Of a stretch of 64,000 bases of DNA, positions 8,509 through 18,171 are shown one piece after another. The notes beneath the pieces were generated by a model, which saw nothing but the letters and a program-made list of their open reading frames with translations, made no database searches and was not told the origin of the DNA. Numbering within the stretch: position 1 is the first letter of the stretch; the number at the start of each line of letters is the position of its first letter. A program made the translations under genes and the position numbers. This stretch comes from Carboxylicivirga linearis. Lineage in GTDB: Bacteria; Bacteroidota; Bacteroidia; Bacteroidales; Marinilabiliaceae. The stretch lies in NCBI RefSeq assembly GCF_018271995.1, contig NZ_JAGUCO010000015.1, forward strand, positions 1 to 64,000, in the 5' to 3' direction.

Positions 8509-10008
8509 TTATTTTTTTGTGTTTGACATTGGGCTTCCAACTCGTGTCATAGCACAGCGGAATCCAAGGTCATCACGGCTTTCTCTCTCATCAAGGTAAC
8601 GACGAGCACCTGGGCTTAGCCAGTAAGCACGATCTCTCCAACCACCGCCTTTATATACTCTTGAACGGTCGCTTACTAAACTTCCTAGGCTACTGTTAGG
8701 AGCTCCGGAGTACATATCTCCAGTGCTTGATTCAGATTCAACCCATGAGTCTGCACCTGAAATATTTGTTACTGCATCACCATCTTCAAAGTTTCGGTTA
8801 TCAGCAGTACGGTAGTTCTTACGGTTCATAATGTCTTTGTCAGTCTCTGCTCTATATCTAATACGACCTAAACTGTCTTTTTCAACAATATAACCTTCTT
8901 CGTCAAGAACCTTTTGTTTGAAAACATTACCACGGTAAGGACTAAACTCATCCATGTCTTCGAATGATAATGGACGATAAACGTCAGCTACCCACTCGTT
9001 AACATTACCAGCCATACAGTATAAACCGTAATCGTTTGGATAATATGAGTGTACATCAACAGTAATGTCACCACCGTCATTTAAGTCTCCGGCCATACCC
9101 ATCATATCACCATTACCTCTTACAAAGTTGGCCATCATCTTACCGCGTTCTTTTTTATCGGCATTACGTAAGATATGTCCATCCCAAGGGTAAATACGAC
9201 GACTTGTCATTCTTTCATCGTAAGAATTACCAATCAAACCTAAGGCTGCATATTCCCATTCAGCTTCGGTTGGGAGGCGGTATTTAGGTAATAACAAACC
9301 ATCATCCCATCTTACACGACGGCTTTCGTTATTTGGATTAAGGTCTTCCATGGGTCTTTTCCCTTGGATACCTTCGTATTGTCCATATAAGTAGGCTTCC
9401 GTATCAAAAACGTTCTCATTTTGTTGGTTTACATCCAATTCAAGAATGCCTTCGTTAACAAGAATCATTTCATTGACTCGGTCGGTACGCCATTTACAAT
9501 AGTCTTGTGCCTGAATATGGTTAACTCCCACTACTGGATATTCAGCATAAGCAGGGTGACGAAGGTAGTTTTCAACCATTGGCTCATTATAAGCCATTGG
9601 ACGACGCCATACCAATGTGTCAGGCAATGCTTTTCTGTAAACTTCGGGATAATCAACATAAACACGGTTGATCCAGAATAAATATTCAAGGTAGTCAACA
9701 TTTCGTACTTCTGTTTCATCCATATAAAACGAAGGTACTGTAACGCGTCGAGGAGCATTGTTCCATTCATAAAGAACATCTTGCTCTACACGTCCCATTA
9801 TAAAGGTACCTCCTTCAATAAATACAAGGCCTGGTCCGGTTTCTTGCTCGTAGCCGGCTTTGTATTCGAATCCACCATTGTCAGGGGTATTATAGTCCCA
9901 ACCAGTAGTTGATGAAACACTTTTGTTGCCTTTACCACTTTTGCATGATGAAAAACTAATCATACTTAAAGCAAAAACAGCCAGAATAATTCCGTTTTTA
10001 ATCCTCAT
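8509..10008 (-). CDS. gldJ: Gliding-motility / T9SS lipoprotein GldJ
   Basis: A 499-residue lipoprotein with lipobox SFSSC (Cys22), predicted at the periplasmic face of the outer membrane. The body is an FGE-sulfatase (SUMF1-like) domain from about residue 55, with FIEGGTFIMG, DETEVRN, YRLPTEAEWEYAA, the CMAGNVNEW segment and C-terminal VYKGGGWRD...DLGFRCAM. This matches GldJ, which with GldK forms part of the T9SS and gliding apparatus in Bacteroidota. Neighbouring porU and porV, divergently oriented, strengthen the call. Whether the organism glides is not shown. Confidence 0.9.
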   Translation of the reverse strand: MRIKNGIILAVFALSMISFSSCKSGKGNKSVSSTTGWDYNTPDNGGFEYKAGYEQETGPGLVFIEGGTFIMGRVEQDVLYEWNNAPRRVTVPSFYMDETEVRNVDYLEYLFWINRVYVDYPEVYRKALPDTLVWRRPMAYNEPMVENYLRHPAYAEYPVVGVNHIQAQDYCKWRTDRVNEMILVNEGILELDVNQQNENVFDTEAYLYGQYEGIQGKRPMEDLNPNNESRRVRWDDGLLLPKYRLPTEAEWEYAALGLIGNSYDERMTSRRIYPWDGHILRNADKKERGKMMANFVRGNGDMMGMAGDLNDGGDITVDVHSYYPNDYGLYCMAGNVNEWVADVYRPLSFEDMDEFSPYRGNVFKQKVLDEEGYIVEKDSLGRIRYRAETDKDIMNRKNYRTADNRNFEDGDAVTNISGADSWVESESSTGDMYSGAPNSSLGSLVSDRSRVYKGGGWRDRAYWLSPGARRYLDERESRDDLGFRCAMTRVGSPMSNTKK

Positions 10009-10059
10009 AGCTTATAGTATTGTGATCTAATATTCAACTTTTTATAAAATAAATTAACT

Positions 10060-10067
10060 CAAAAGTA
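10060..10067 (-). promoter_or_regulatory. Predicted -7 element for gldJ (TACTTTTG)
   Basis: Exact TAnnTTTG on the minus strand, 52 bp upstream of the gldJ ATG, in the 324-bp divergent gap between gldJ and porU. A TTTG is present 25 bp further upstream (10096-10093), slightly far for the -33 element. Confidence 0.5.
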
Positions 10068-10214
10068 AAGTTCAATTGCCTTTGTTATACTGCAAAAATA
10101 AAAAAAGGTTATACCAATCGAAGGTTTAATGCTTTTTTTTATCTGTAATTTATCAACGAGCAATTTTTCTTAAGTCTAAACGTTAAATATAACAAAATCT
10201 TGTGCTGAAAGAGT

Positions 10215-10222
10215 TATTTTTG
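10215..10222 (+). promoter_or_regulatory. Predicted -7 element for porU (TATTTTTG)
   Basis: Exact TAnnTTTG in the divergent gldJ-porU gap. It would give a leader of about 100 nt before the ATG at 10333. Apart from the two promoter boxes the gap (10009-10332) is AT-rich with no further clear element. Confidence 0.45.
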
Positions 10223-10332
10223 CTGCTTTTGTAATTTTTACTCAAAAATGCATTGTGTAAAAATTGCTCAAAGGAACCGCAAGATAAACTTTTAACACAT
10301 TAGTAACGTTAGTATTACTCATTGAAATTAAT

Positions 10333-13300
10333 ATGGTAAGGATAATCACGATAGGATTTATTTGCTTTTTGTTAACTTTTGGATTAGAAGCGCAATCTTT
10401 AAAAGAGAATCTAATAATTAATTGGAATACATTTGATGAGTCACAATCATACATGAGCTTTTCAAATCAGGCAGGAGAAACTGAAGAAGGGCTTCCATTA
10501 ATGTTATGGCAATATCCTATAGAAAATAATTATGTTTCAATTGATGATATAGAGGTTTTTGTAACCCCAAAAGAAAAGCAAGCCTTGAGTTCAAAAGAGA
10601 CATTATTGATAAAGGATGTTGATTTGAATTCGGTTAAGTTAATTGAAAAGGATATTGTTACTATTCGTAAGAAAAAGTTTCTTGAAGTAAGTATAGTTCC
10701 ACTTGCGTATGATGAACAACTTCAAGTATATAATAGAATTACCAAGCTACAGTTACAAATCAATATTCCTGATAAAGATAGTTCTAATTCTACTTTAAAA
10801 TCGTCAATAAACAAAACGGTTACATCTAATTCAGTACTTAGTAGCGGGAGGTGGATTAAAGTTTCAATAAGTGAATCCGGGGTGCATAAAATACCTTATT
10901 CTACATTAACTACTTGGGGATTTAGTAGTGGTCAGAATGTAAAAGTTTTTGGGAACGGAGGAAATATGTTACCCAAAAGCAATAGTACTGACAGATATGA
11001 TGATTTACAAGAGAATGCTGTAATGCATTATAATAATGCTATTTATTTTTATGCTCAGGGACCAACAACCTGGAAATATGATGGTCAGCGGGATATGTTT
11101 GTGCATCAAATACATGATTATACCGATGAGGCATACTATTTTTTAACTGAAGATGTTGGAGTAGGGAAAACGGTTCAGACAACATCTGATATGTATGACT
11201 CATTTACTAACGAGACTGATGAGTACGATAGTTATACTTATTATGAGTTGGAACTATACAATTTAATTCACTCTGGTCGTACATGGTATGGAGAAAGAAT
11301 AGAAGTTGGCAGGCTGCAAAATTATGATTTTAAATTTTCTAATTTAAACACAGAAAAGCCACTCAAGCTTTTAACTAGTGTCATTGGTCGTTCTAATACG
11401 GGAGCTATCCTAAAAACTTTTATTAATGGTTCAGGTAATCCATTACAAGAAATAACTATCCCATCTGTTGATTACAGTACGACAACAGGTAGTTGGGCTA
11501 ATTCAGGAATTGCACAGTCATCTTTTTATAGTAATGGAAGTGATGTAAGTGTTGGTTTACTGTTTAATACTTCAGCTAATGGAGCGTTTGGTAATCTTAA
11601 TTACCTTACTTTAAACGCAAAGGAGTATTTAACACTAAATAATCAACTGGAATTTAGAAATAAAGATGTTGTTGGAGAAGGGAATGTAACCAGGTTTTAC
11701 TTGGATAATACCAATAGTAACACAGTATTGTGGGATATAACTGATCATATTGATCCTGTCAAGATTGAACTTGAAAGTTATGGTAATAAAAAAGGTTTCA
11801 CTGCTTCAACTGACAAATTAAAGGAATTTATAGTGTTTGATCCATTGGCTAGTTTACCACAACCTTCTATGGTTGAAGAAGTGGCGAATCAGGATTTACA
11901 TAGTGTATCTGTTCCTGATATGTTGATTGTTGTTCATCCATTGTTTAAAGAGCAAGCAAATCGTTTGGCAGAACTGCATAATCAGAATTCAGGATTGGAA
12001 TGCTTAATTGTAGAGCCTCAACAAATTTATAATGAGTTCTCATCGGGACAACCTGATGTTAGTGCCATAAGAGATTTTGCTAGGTTCTTATATCAGAAGG
12101 ATGATAAATTCAAGTATTTATTACTATTTGGAAATGGTTCCTACGATAATAAAAGTAACGATGAAGATAATACTAACTTCATTCTTACATATCAATCTGA
12201 AAATTCAACTAATATTACCAATTCATACACTTCAGATGATTTCTTTGGTTTTTTAGATGAAGGAGAAGGAGGTGGTTCGATACAAAAGTATAAATTAGAC
12301 ATAGGTATTGGGCGATTCCCTGTGAACTCTCAAGAGCAGGCAAAAATAGTTGTAGATAAAATAGAGAACTACCTGTTTAATCCTCTGTATAGTAATTGGA
12401 AGTCAACTTTAACTTTTGTGGGAGATGATGGAGACAATAATCTTCATATGCGGCAAGCTGAATCGCTTACTCAAAAAGTGATGAATGAACACCCAGAATT
12501 TGATATTACAAAGATTTATTTAGATGCTTATAAAAAAGAAACAAATATATCCGGAGGTGCATATCCTGATGTGAATATAGCTATACAGGAAGCGCTCAAT
12601 CAGGGGACTTTAATATTTAACTATACAGGTCATGGTGGCGAAAATCAGCTGGCTCATGAAAATATACTAGATAGAACGGATATTGAAAAACTAACAAATA
12701 CCAACCGACTTCCATTATTTGTAACAGCAACATGTGAGTTTAGTCGGTATGATAAAAAAGATCTTACAGAAGGATCGGCAGGTGAGAAAGTGATAGTAAC
12801 ACCCAATGGAGGTGGAATAGGATTGCTTACAACAACAAGGGTAGCGTGGTCATCTTCAAATTTTAACCTTAATAATAATCTTTATAATTACATCTTTGAA
12901 AAAGATACAAACGGGGAGAAGCTTAGGTTAGGAGATATCATAAGAGAAACAAAGAATGCTTCAAGTACAACTATTAATAAGCTGAATTTTACTTTGCTGG
13001 GAGACCCCGCTTTGCGATTGAATTATCCTGTTAATAGTATCTCAATTGATAAAATAAATGGGGAATCAGATCCTGCTAAACAAGATACATTAAAGGCTCT
13101 TGATTTAATTGAAATAGAGGGGGTAATTGCTGATGGGAATAGTTCCATGTTTGAAGATGGATTAGTTGAAGTGAAGGTGTTTGATAAGCCGGTTACTGTT
13201 GCAACATTAGGAAACGGAGGGATGGTGCCTTTCGAATATGAATTATACCAGAATAGAATTTATAGAGGAGATGTAAATGTAAATAATGATCATTTTTCTG

Positions 13301-14100
13301 TATCCTTCATGGTTCCTAAAGATATACGCTATAATGTTGGAAATGGAAGAATAAGTTTTTACGGCTCTGATGCGAATCAGGTAGAGGCATTTGGTGCAAA
13401 TAATAATATTAAAGTGGGTAGTATTACCAATAATCCACCAGATGATAATGAAGGGCCTGAAATTACTGCATGGTTAAATTCAGAAGGATTTAAAAATGGA
13501 GATGTTACAGGAACAAGCCCCATACTTACGGCTCATTTTTTCGATGAAAGTGGTATTAATACAAGTGGTGTAGGAATTGGTCATGATATTACCTTAACAA
13601 TAGATGATGATCGATCAAAGTCAATAGTTTTGAATGATTATTATGTGTCGGAGACTGGTGATTATCAAAGAGGAAGTTTGTCTTACCAATTACCAACTCT
13701 GGAATCCGGAAAACATGTTCTTCAGTTAAAAGCATGGGATAATGTTAATAATTCATCAACCATTGAATTAGAATTTAGGGTTGAAATTACAGGTGAGTTG
13801 AAAATTGATAATGTTCAGGTTGAACCAAACCCGGTGGCCTCCGGTGAGACAGTTAAAGTGTCATTTGATCATGATGCTCCTAATTCAATTTTAGAAACAA
13901 CTTTAAGGCTTTATGATCTAAGTGGTCGATTGATTGATGTACTAAAACAGCAGAATATATCAGTTGGGGGTGCGGTTACTCCATTTGACTATAAGATTCC
14001 GTCCGGCCTTCAGCGGGGAGTGTATATCTTGCACGGAGAATTTAACACAGATGATGGTCAACAAGGCGTATTTTCAAAAAAAATATTAGTAATTAAATAA
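10333..14100 (+). CDS. porU: Type IX secretion system sortase PorU
   Basis: A 1255-residue C25 (gingipain-like) peptidase that removes the C-terminal sorting domain of T9SS cargo and attaches cargo to the cell surface. A signal peptide (about 1-20, ending LEAQS) is followed by a long beta-rich N-terminal region. The catalytic dyad is visible as His767 in YTGHGGE and Cys801 in TATCEFSRYD. The C-terminus has a sorting-domain-like fold (EPNPVASGETVKV to the final KKILVIK), which PorU is known to keep. Divergent gldJ and following porV are the usual neighbours. Confidence 0.95.
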   Translation: MVRIITIGFICFLLTFGLEAQSLKENLIINWNTFDESQSYMSFSNQAGETEEGLPLMLWQYPIENNYVSIDDIEVFVTPKEKQALSSKETLLIKDVDLNSVKLIEKDIVTIRKKKFLEVSIVPLAYDEQLQVYNRITKLQLQINIPDKDSSNSTLKSSINKTVTSNSVLSSGRWIKVSISESGVHKIPYSTLTTWGFSSGQNVKVFGNGGNMLPKSNSTDRYDDLQENAVMHYNNAIYFYAQGPTTWKYDGQRDMFVHQIHDYTDEAYYFLTEDVGVGKTVQTTSDMYDSFTNETDEYDSYTYYELELYNLIHSGRTWYGERIEVGRLQNYDFKFSNLNTEKPLKLLTSVIGRSNTGAILKTFINGSGNPLQEITIPSVDYSTTTGSWANSGIAQSSFYSNGSDVSVGLLFNTSANGAFGNLNYLTLNAKEYLTLNNQLEFRNKDVVGEGNVTRFYLDNTNSNTVLWDITDHIDPVKIELESYGNKKGFTASTDKLKEFIVFDPLASLPQPSMVEEVANQDLHSVSVPDMLIVVHPLFKEQANRLAELHNQNSGLECLIVEPQQIYNEFSSGQPDVSAIRDFARFLYQKDDKFKYLLLFGNGSYDNKSNDEDNTNFILTYQSENSTNITNSYTSDDFFGFLDEGEGGGSIQKYKLDIGIGRFPVNSQEQAKIVVDKIENYLFNPLYSNWKSTLTFVGDDGDNNLHMRQAESLTQKVMNEHPEFDITKIYLDAYKKETNISGGAYPDVNIAIQEALNQGTLIFNYTGHGGENQLAHENILDRTDIEKLTNTNRLPLFVTATCEFSRYDKKDLTEGSAGEKVIVTPNGGGIGLLTTTRVAWSSSNFNLNNNLYNYIFEKDTNGEKLRLGDIIRETKNASSTTINKLNFTLLGDPALRLNYPVNSISIDKINGESDPAKQDTLKALDLIEIEGVIADGNSSMFEDGLVEVKVFDKPVTVATLGNGGMVPFEYELYQNRIYRGDVNVNNDHFSVSFMVPKDIRYNVGNGRISFYGSDANQVEAFGANNNIKVGSITNNPPDDNEGPEITAWLNSEGFKNGDVTGTSPILTAHFFDESGINTSGVGIGHDITLTIDDDRSKSIVLNDYYVSETGDYQRGSLSYQLPTLESGKHVLQLKAWDNVNNSSTIELEFRVEITGELKIDNVQVEPNPVASGETVKVSFDHDAPNSILETTLRLYDLSGRLIDVLKQQNISVGGAVTPFDYKIPSGLQRGVYILHGEFNTDDGQQGVFSKKILVIK

Positions 14101-14151
14101 TAATTGGAAAAAATTATAGTTACATCTATATCACTTTGGGGAAAACTGGTG

Positions 14152-14159
14152 TAAATTTG
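14152..14159 (+). promoter_or_regulatory. Predicted -7 element for porV (TAAATTTG)
   Basis: Exact TAnnTTTG in the 70-bp porU-porV gap. With a start site near 14166 only about 5 nt would precede the ATG at 14171, whereas the ATG at 14189 would have a leader of about 23 nt. The box therefore favours the second ATG. Confidence 0.5.
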
Positions 14160-14188
14160 AACTTTCAAAAATGTATAATAAAATAAGT

Positions 14189-15289
14189 ATGAAAAGGAAA
14201 TTATTAAAGATTGGTGTTTTATCAGTAATCCTGTCTTTAAACTTTATATTCACTAAGGCGCAAACAACTACTCAAACAGCTGTTCCATTCTTAAATATCA
14301 ATCCGGAATCAAGAGCCGGAGGTATGGGAGATGTTGGTGCTGCTACATCACCGGATATGAACTCTCAGCATCTGAATCCTGCAAAATATGCTTTTATTGA
14401 GAGCAGTATGGGGGTGTCTCTGTCATTTACGCCTTGGTTAAGACAGTTAGTAAATGATATTAACATGTCCTATTTATCATTTCATTATAGACTTGATAAA
14501 ATGCAGACAGTTAGTGCGTCGTTAAGGTATTTTTCTTTGGGGCAAATTACTTTTACCGGAGCCGATGGTACGGCACAATACACGGGTAATCCCAATGAGT
14601 TTGCTTTAGATGCTGCCTATTCAAGAGTGTTGTCTGAAAAATTTTCAGGAGCAGTAGCTTTTAGATATATCCGATCTGATTTAACCAACGGTTATGGAGA
14701 TAACGGAGCATTGCAAGCAGGAAACGCTTTTGCAGCCGATGTTGCTTTTTACTTTGTAAATCCAATGCGAATCAATCGTAATGATGCCGAATTTAGTGCT
14801 GGTATTAATATTTCTAATATTGGTTCCAGAATTAGTTACGATAATGTTAATAAAGAATATATTCCAACTAATCTTAAGTTAGGAGTTGGATTTGCAATGG
14901 ATATGGACAAGTATAATTCTATTTCATTTGCTTTTGATGCCAATAGATTACTGGTTCCTTACACTCAGGTTGATGATGAAGGGGTTTCATATGCTACAGC
15001 CGATGGTTTGAAAGGTGAATTGCAGAAGATAACCATGTCACTTGGGGCAGAATATTGGTATGATAAACAATTTGCTTTACGTGCCGGATATTTCCATGAG
15101 GATGAGAGTCAGGGGAATAGGAAGTTTGCATCAGCGGGAGGAGGTTTGAAATTTAATATGTTTCAACTTGATTTCTCTTACCTGATACCAATGGTGGCAA
15201 ATAATCCATTAGCTAATACCATGCGTTTCTCTCTGTCATTTGATTTAAGTGAAATGAATGGTGGTAAGTCAAAAAAGCGTAGAAGATAA
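14189..15289 (+). CDS. porV: T9SS outer-membrane protein PorV (LptO)
   Basis: A 366-residue outer-membrane beta-barrel of the PorV/FadL-like type, the shuttle that carries cargo from the T9SS translocon to the PorU sortase complex. A signal peptide (MKRKLLKIG to FTKAQ) leads into the family motif SRAGGMGDVGAAT and LNPAKYAF, followed by alternating amphipathic strands; the final strand region reads MRFSLSFDL. An upstream in-frame ATG at 14171 would add six residues, but the promoter box favours 14189. PorU and PorV are functional partners, in keeping with the gene order. Confidence 0.93.
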   Translation: MKRKLLKIGVLSVILSLNFIFTKAQTTTQTAVPFLNINPESRAGGMGDVGAATSPDMNSQHLNPAKYAFIESSMGVSLSFTPWLRQLVNDINMSYLSFHYRLDKMQTVSASLRYFSLGQITFTGADGTAQYTGNPNEFALDAAYSRVLSEKFSGAVAFRYIRSDLTNGYGDNGALQAGNAFAADVAFYFVNPMRINRNDAEFSAGINISNIGSRISYDNVNKEYIPTNLKLGVGFAMDMDKYNSISFAFDANRLLVPYTQVDDEGVSYATADGLKGELQKITMSLGAEYWYDKQFALRAGYFHEDESQGNRKFASAGGGLKFNMFQLDFSYLIPMVANNPLANTMRFSLSFDLSEMNGGKSKKRRR

Positions 15290-15298
15290 TTGACTAAA

Positions 15299-15778
15299 AT
15301 GAAAATACGTGTTGGTTTTGGTTACGACGTCCACAAGTTGGGGGAAGGCGAAGAGTTGTGGATCGGAGGTATTCAAATCGATCATATAAAAGGAAGTATA
15401 GGTCATTCAGATGGTGATGTTTTAATACACGCCATCTGTGATGCTTTATTAGGCGCTGCAAATTTACGCGATATTGGTTATCATTTTCCCGATAACGATC
15501 CGTCGTTAAAAGGAATTGATAGTAAGATTCTTTTAAGAAAAACAATAGATTTGATTACCAATAAGGGTTTTACAATAGGAAATATTGATTCAACCATAGC
15601 CTTGCAAAAGCCTAAATTGAAAGATGTGATACCAACTATGCAAAAGGTATTAGCAGATACCATGGCTATTGATATTGAGGATGTAGCAATTAAGGCTACT
15701 ACCACCGAGAAGTTGGGATTTGTTGGTACCGAAGCTGGTATTGCTGCTTACGCTACGGTATTAATTTCAAAGCATTAA
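15299..15778 (+). CDS. ispF: 2-C-methyl-D-erythritol 2,4-cyclodiphosphate synthase
   Basis: A 159-residue cytoplasmic enzyme of the MEP isoprenoid pathway that forms the cyclic diphosphate from CDP-ME-2-phosphate. Motifs include RVGFGYDVHKL with the metal-binding Asp-x-His, GHSDGDVLIHAICDALLGA and KATTTEKLGFVGTEAGIAA. Full length for the family. An in-frame TTG at 15290 directly after the porV stop would add three residues; the ATG at 15299 gives the conserved N-terminus. It follows porV by 9 bp, so it is likely transcribed with it. Confidence 0.95.
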   Translation: MKIRVGFGYDVHKLGEGEELWIGGIQIDHIKGSIGHSDGDVLIHAICDALLGAANLRDIGYHFPDNDPSLKGIDSKILLRKTIDLITNKGFTIGNIDSTIALQKPKLKDVIPTMQKVLADTMAIDIEDVAIKATTTEKLGFVGTEAGIAAYATVLISKH

Positions 15779-15781
15779 GTT

Positions 15782-16090
15782 ATGAATGAGGTTGAAAAGT
15801 TAATTCAGGAAAAGGATGCATTAGTTCTTTATTTTTCTCACGATGCATGTAATGTGTGTAAGGTGCTAAAACCAAAAGTAAAAGAATTGATTACTGAAAA
15901 ATATTCCAAATGTGAATTTGCGTACGTTAATACCGTTGAACAACCAGAAGTAGCTGCTAACTTTCAAGTTTTTGCTGTGCCAACCGTTCTTATTTATTTC
16001 CAAGGTAAAGAATATTACAGGTTCAGCCGAAATATAGGTTTAGGACAAATAGATGAGGCAATAGCCCGACCTTATCAACTTTTATTTTAA
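15782..16090 (+). CDS. Thioredoxin-like protein
   Basis: A 102-residue single-domain thioredoxin-fold protein without a signal peptide, so cytoplasmic. The active-site CxxC is CNVC (within SHDACNVCKVLKP), and the cis-proline segment is FAVPTVLIYF. It differs from classical thioredoxin, which has WCGPC, so it is a thioredoxin-like family member rather than TrxA. It starts 3 bp after ispF and is the third gene of a porV-ispF-trx unit. Its partner is unknown. Confidence 0.85.
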   Translation: MNEVEKLIQEKDALVLYFSHDACNVCKVLKPKVKELITEKYSKCEFAYVNTVEQPEVAANFQVFAVPTVLIYFQGKEYYRFSRNIGLGQIDEAIARPYQLLF

Positions 16091-16155
16091 CATTTACCCC
16101 TTCTTCAAGGCAATAATAAAGGGCAACTGTCGTTTTCTCCTTTGTAATAATTGTT

Positions 16156-16163
16156 TATTTTTG
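16156..16163 (+). promoter_or_regulatory. Predicted -7 element for the porE-like gene (TATTTTTG)
   Basis: Exact TAnnTTTG, 22 bp upstream of the ATG at 16186, giving a leader of about 16 nt. Confidence 0.55.
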
Positions 16164-16185
16164 ATTTTTCTAAACACTGGAGTTA

Positions 16186-18171
16186 ATGCCCTTTTTGTCG
16201 AAAACTTACCGAAAAATTGCTTTTCTCTTAATTGCATTCGTTTTATTCTCCTGTGCTGGAGGAAAGAAGATGGGTAATGCCAATAAAGCTTATCTAATAG
16301 GTGAGTATGATCGGGCTGCCAAGCAATTCAAAAAAGCTTACCGTAAAGAAAAGAATAGATACACCAGAGGTGAAATTTCATTTTATTTAGGTAATTGTTA
16401 TCGAATTACTAATAAGCCTAGTAAGGCTGCCAGTAGTTACAGAAGAAGTGTTCGTTATAAATATGAGAATATAGAAGCGGAATTATACTTGGCAGAGTGT
16501 TACTTAGCTTCAGGTAAGTTGGATGACGCTGAAGAAGCTTTTAAAAGTTACTTAGATAAAAAGGCATTAGACCGAAGAGCACAGAATGGTTTGAGTTCCA
16601 TCCGGCTGATACGTACCGACTCAATAAAAACACGGTATCAGGTGGAGAAAATAAAAGATATTAGTACTACAAGATATAGTGATTTCTCTCCTGGTTACGC
16701 CAGTAGCGAGTTTGATCAGGTTTATTTTTCATCGATGCGAACAGAAAAGAAATCCAGAAAAAGAAGCCGTATTACAGGGCAGGGTGCTTCTAATATTTAT
16801 ATGTCAAGAATTGATGCTAAAGGCGACTGGATAGATCCCGAACCTTTGGATGAAACCATCAATACTGAGTATGATGAAGGTTCTGCTACTATGTCATCAG
16901 ATGGCAAAACAATGTATTTTACCCGCTGTCCATATAATAATGAAGAGGCGCTAACTGCTCAAATGTTTGAAGTGAGTCGTTCGGGTGGTAAATGGGGCGA
17001 GCCTACTCAAATAGCTATTGGAGGAGATAGTCTGTTAGTTGCTCATCCTGCTATTTCTCCTGATGGAAATTCCTTGTATTTTGTTAGTGACATGCCAGGC
17101 GGTGAAGGAAGTAAGGATATTTGGAAGGCAGAAAAAGGTGGTGAAAGTGGTTGGAATGAACCGGTTAACCTTGGAAACGTTATTAATACACCTGGTGATG
17201 AAATGTTTCCCTATGTTAGGGAGGACGGAAGTTTGTACTTTGCCTCTAATGGTCATGTTGGTTATGGTGGTTTAGATATTTATCGTGCGGTTTATGACGA
17301 AGAAGCAGGCTATTATAGAGTAACTAATTTAGGAAGCCCGATAAATAGCGAAAGCGATGATTTTGGTATTGTGTTTAAAGGAATGGAAGAAGAGGGGATG
17401 TTTAGTTCTTCGCGGGGAAGTTCTAAGGGAATTGATAATATCTATTCATTTATTCTGCCAAAATTAGAGTTTAGCATGAGGGGGAAGGTCATGCATCAGT
17501 CAGAAGATACTCCTTTAAGCGAATCATATGTGCGACTAATAGGAACCGATGGTACCAATATTAAGCTCAATGTTAAAGATGATGGATCGTTTGGTTTTCA
17601 ACTAAAAAAACAAACGGACTATGTGTTTATGGTAGCATCAAAAGGATTCTTTAACTACAAGCATAAGTTTAGTACCATTGGTTTGAGTGATAATAAGGTA
17701 TTTGAGTTTGAAGTGCCTATGATGCCTATGGAAGATGCAATTATATTTCAGAATATATACTTCGAGAAAGGAGCCTCTGAGTTAAATAATGATTCCAGAC
17801 AAGAATTAGACCGTTTAGCTGCCATATTAGAGGTTAATCAGAATATTGTATTGGATATAGCTGCTCATGCTTCTGGTGAAGGCAATGAAACGGAATCGAT
17901 TGTTTTAAGCCAAAAAAGGGCAGAAGAAGTGATGCAATATTTGCTTGCAAAAGGTGTAAAGACTCAACGTTTATCAGCTAAAGGATACGGAGATAGTGAG
18001 CCTGTGGAGGTGGATAGTAAATTGGCAAATAAGTACGATTTTCTGACAGAAGGAACCGTTTTGACGGAGAGTAATATCAATAGAATCAGAGGTGCATCCA
18101 ACAAACGTGAAGCTCATAAGATTAACCGCAGAATTGAGTTTAAGATAAAGAAAGAAGAGGAATCAGAATAA
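16186..18171 (+). CDS. PorE-like T9SS outer-membrane lipoprotein (TPR, beta-propeller, CRD, OmpA)
   Basis: A 661-residue lipoprotein with lipobox LFSC (Cys23). Domains in order: TPR-like helices (about 30-135), a PD40/WD40-like propeller (about 165-410, with repeats such as SSDGKTMYF and SPDGNSLYFVSD), a carboxypeptidase-regulatory-like domain (about 425-500), and an OmpA C-terminal domain (about 520-661, with IYFEKGASELN and NRRIEFKI). This exact order matches PorE of Porphyromonas gingivalis, which is thought to tether the T9SS trans-envelope complex to peptidoglycan. Other OmpA/TPR proteins share parts of it, so the call is PorE-like; the surrounding T9SS genes support it. Confidence 0.8.
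   Translation: MPFLSKTYRKIAFLLIAFVLFSCAGGKKMGNANKAYLIGEYDRAAKQFKKAYRKEKNRYTRGEISFYLGNCYRITNKPSKAASSYRRSVRYKYENIEAELYLAECYLASGKLDDAEEAFKSYLDKKALDRRAQNGLSSIRLIRTDSIKTRYQVEKIKDISTTRYSDFSPGYASSEFDQVYFSSMRTEKKSRKRSRITGQGASNIYMSRIDAKGDWIDPEPLDETINTEYDEGSATMSSDGKTMYFTRCPYNNEEALTAQMFEVSRSGGKWGEPTQIAIGGDSLLVAHPAISPDGNSLYFVSDMPGGEGSKDIWKAEKGGESGWNEPVNLGNVINTPGDEMFPYVREDGSLYFASNGHVGYGGLDIYRAVYDEEAGYYRVTNLGSPINSESDDFGIVFKGMEEEGMFSSSRGSSKGIDNIYSFILPKLEFSMRGKVMHQSEDTPLSESYVRLIGTDGTNIKLNVKDDGSFGFQLKKQTDYVFMVASKGFFNYKHKFSTIGLSDNKVFEFEVPMMPMEDAIIFQNIYFEKGASELNNDSRQELDRLAAILEVNQNIVLDIAAHASGEGNETESIVLSQKRAEEVMQYLLAKGVKTQRLSAKGYGDSEPVEVDSKLANKYDFLTEGTVLTESNINRIRGASNKREAHKINRRIEFKIKKEEESE

Noticed and set aside
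8509-10008. Formylglycine-generating enzyme activity for the SUMF1-like protein
   Set aside because: The lipoprotein signal and porU/porV neighbourhood fit GldJ, a structural T9SS component, and no sulfatase gene is nearby.
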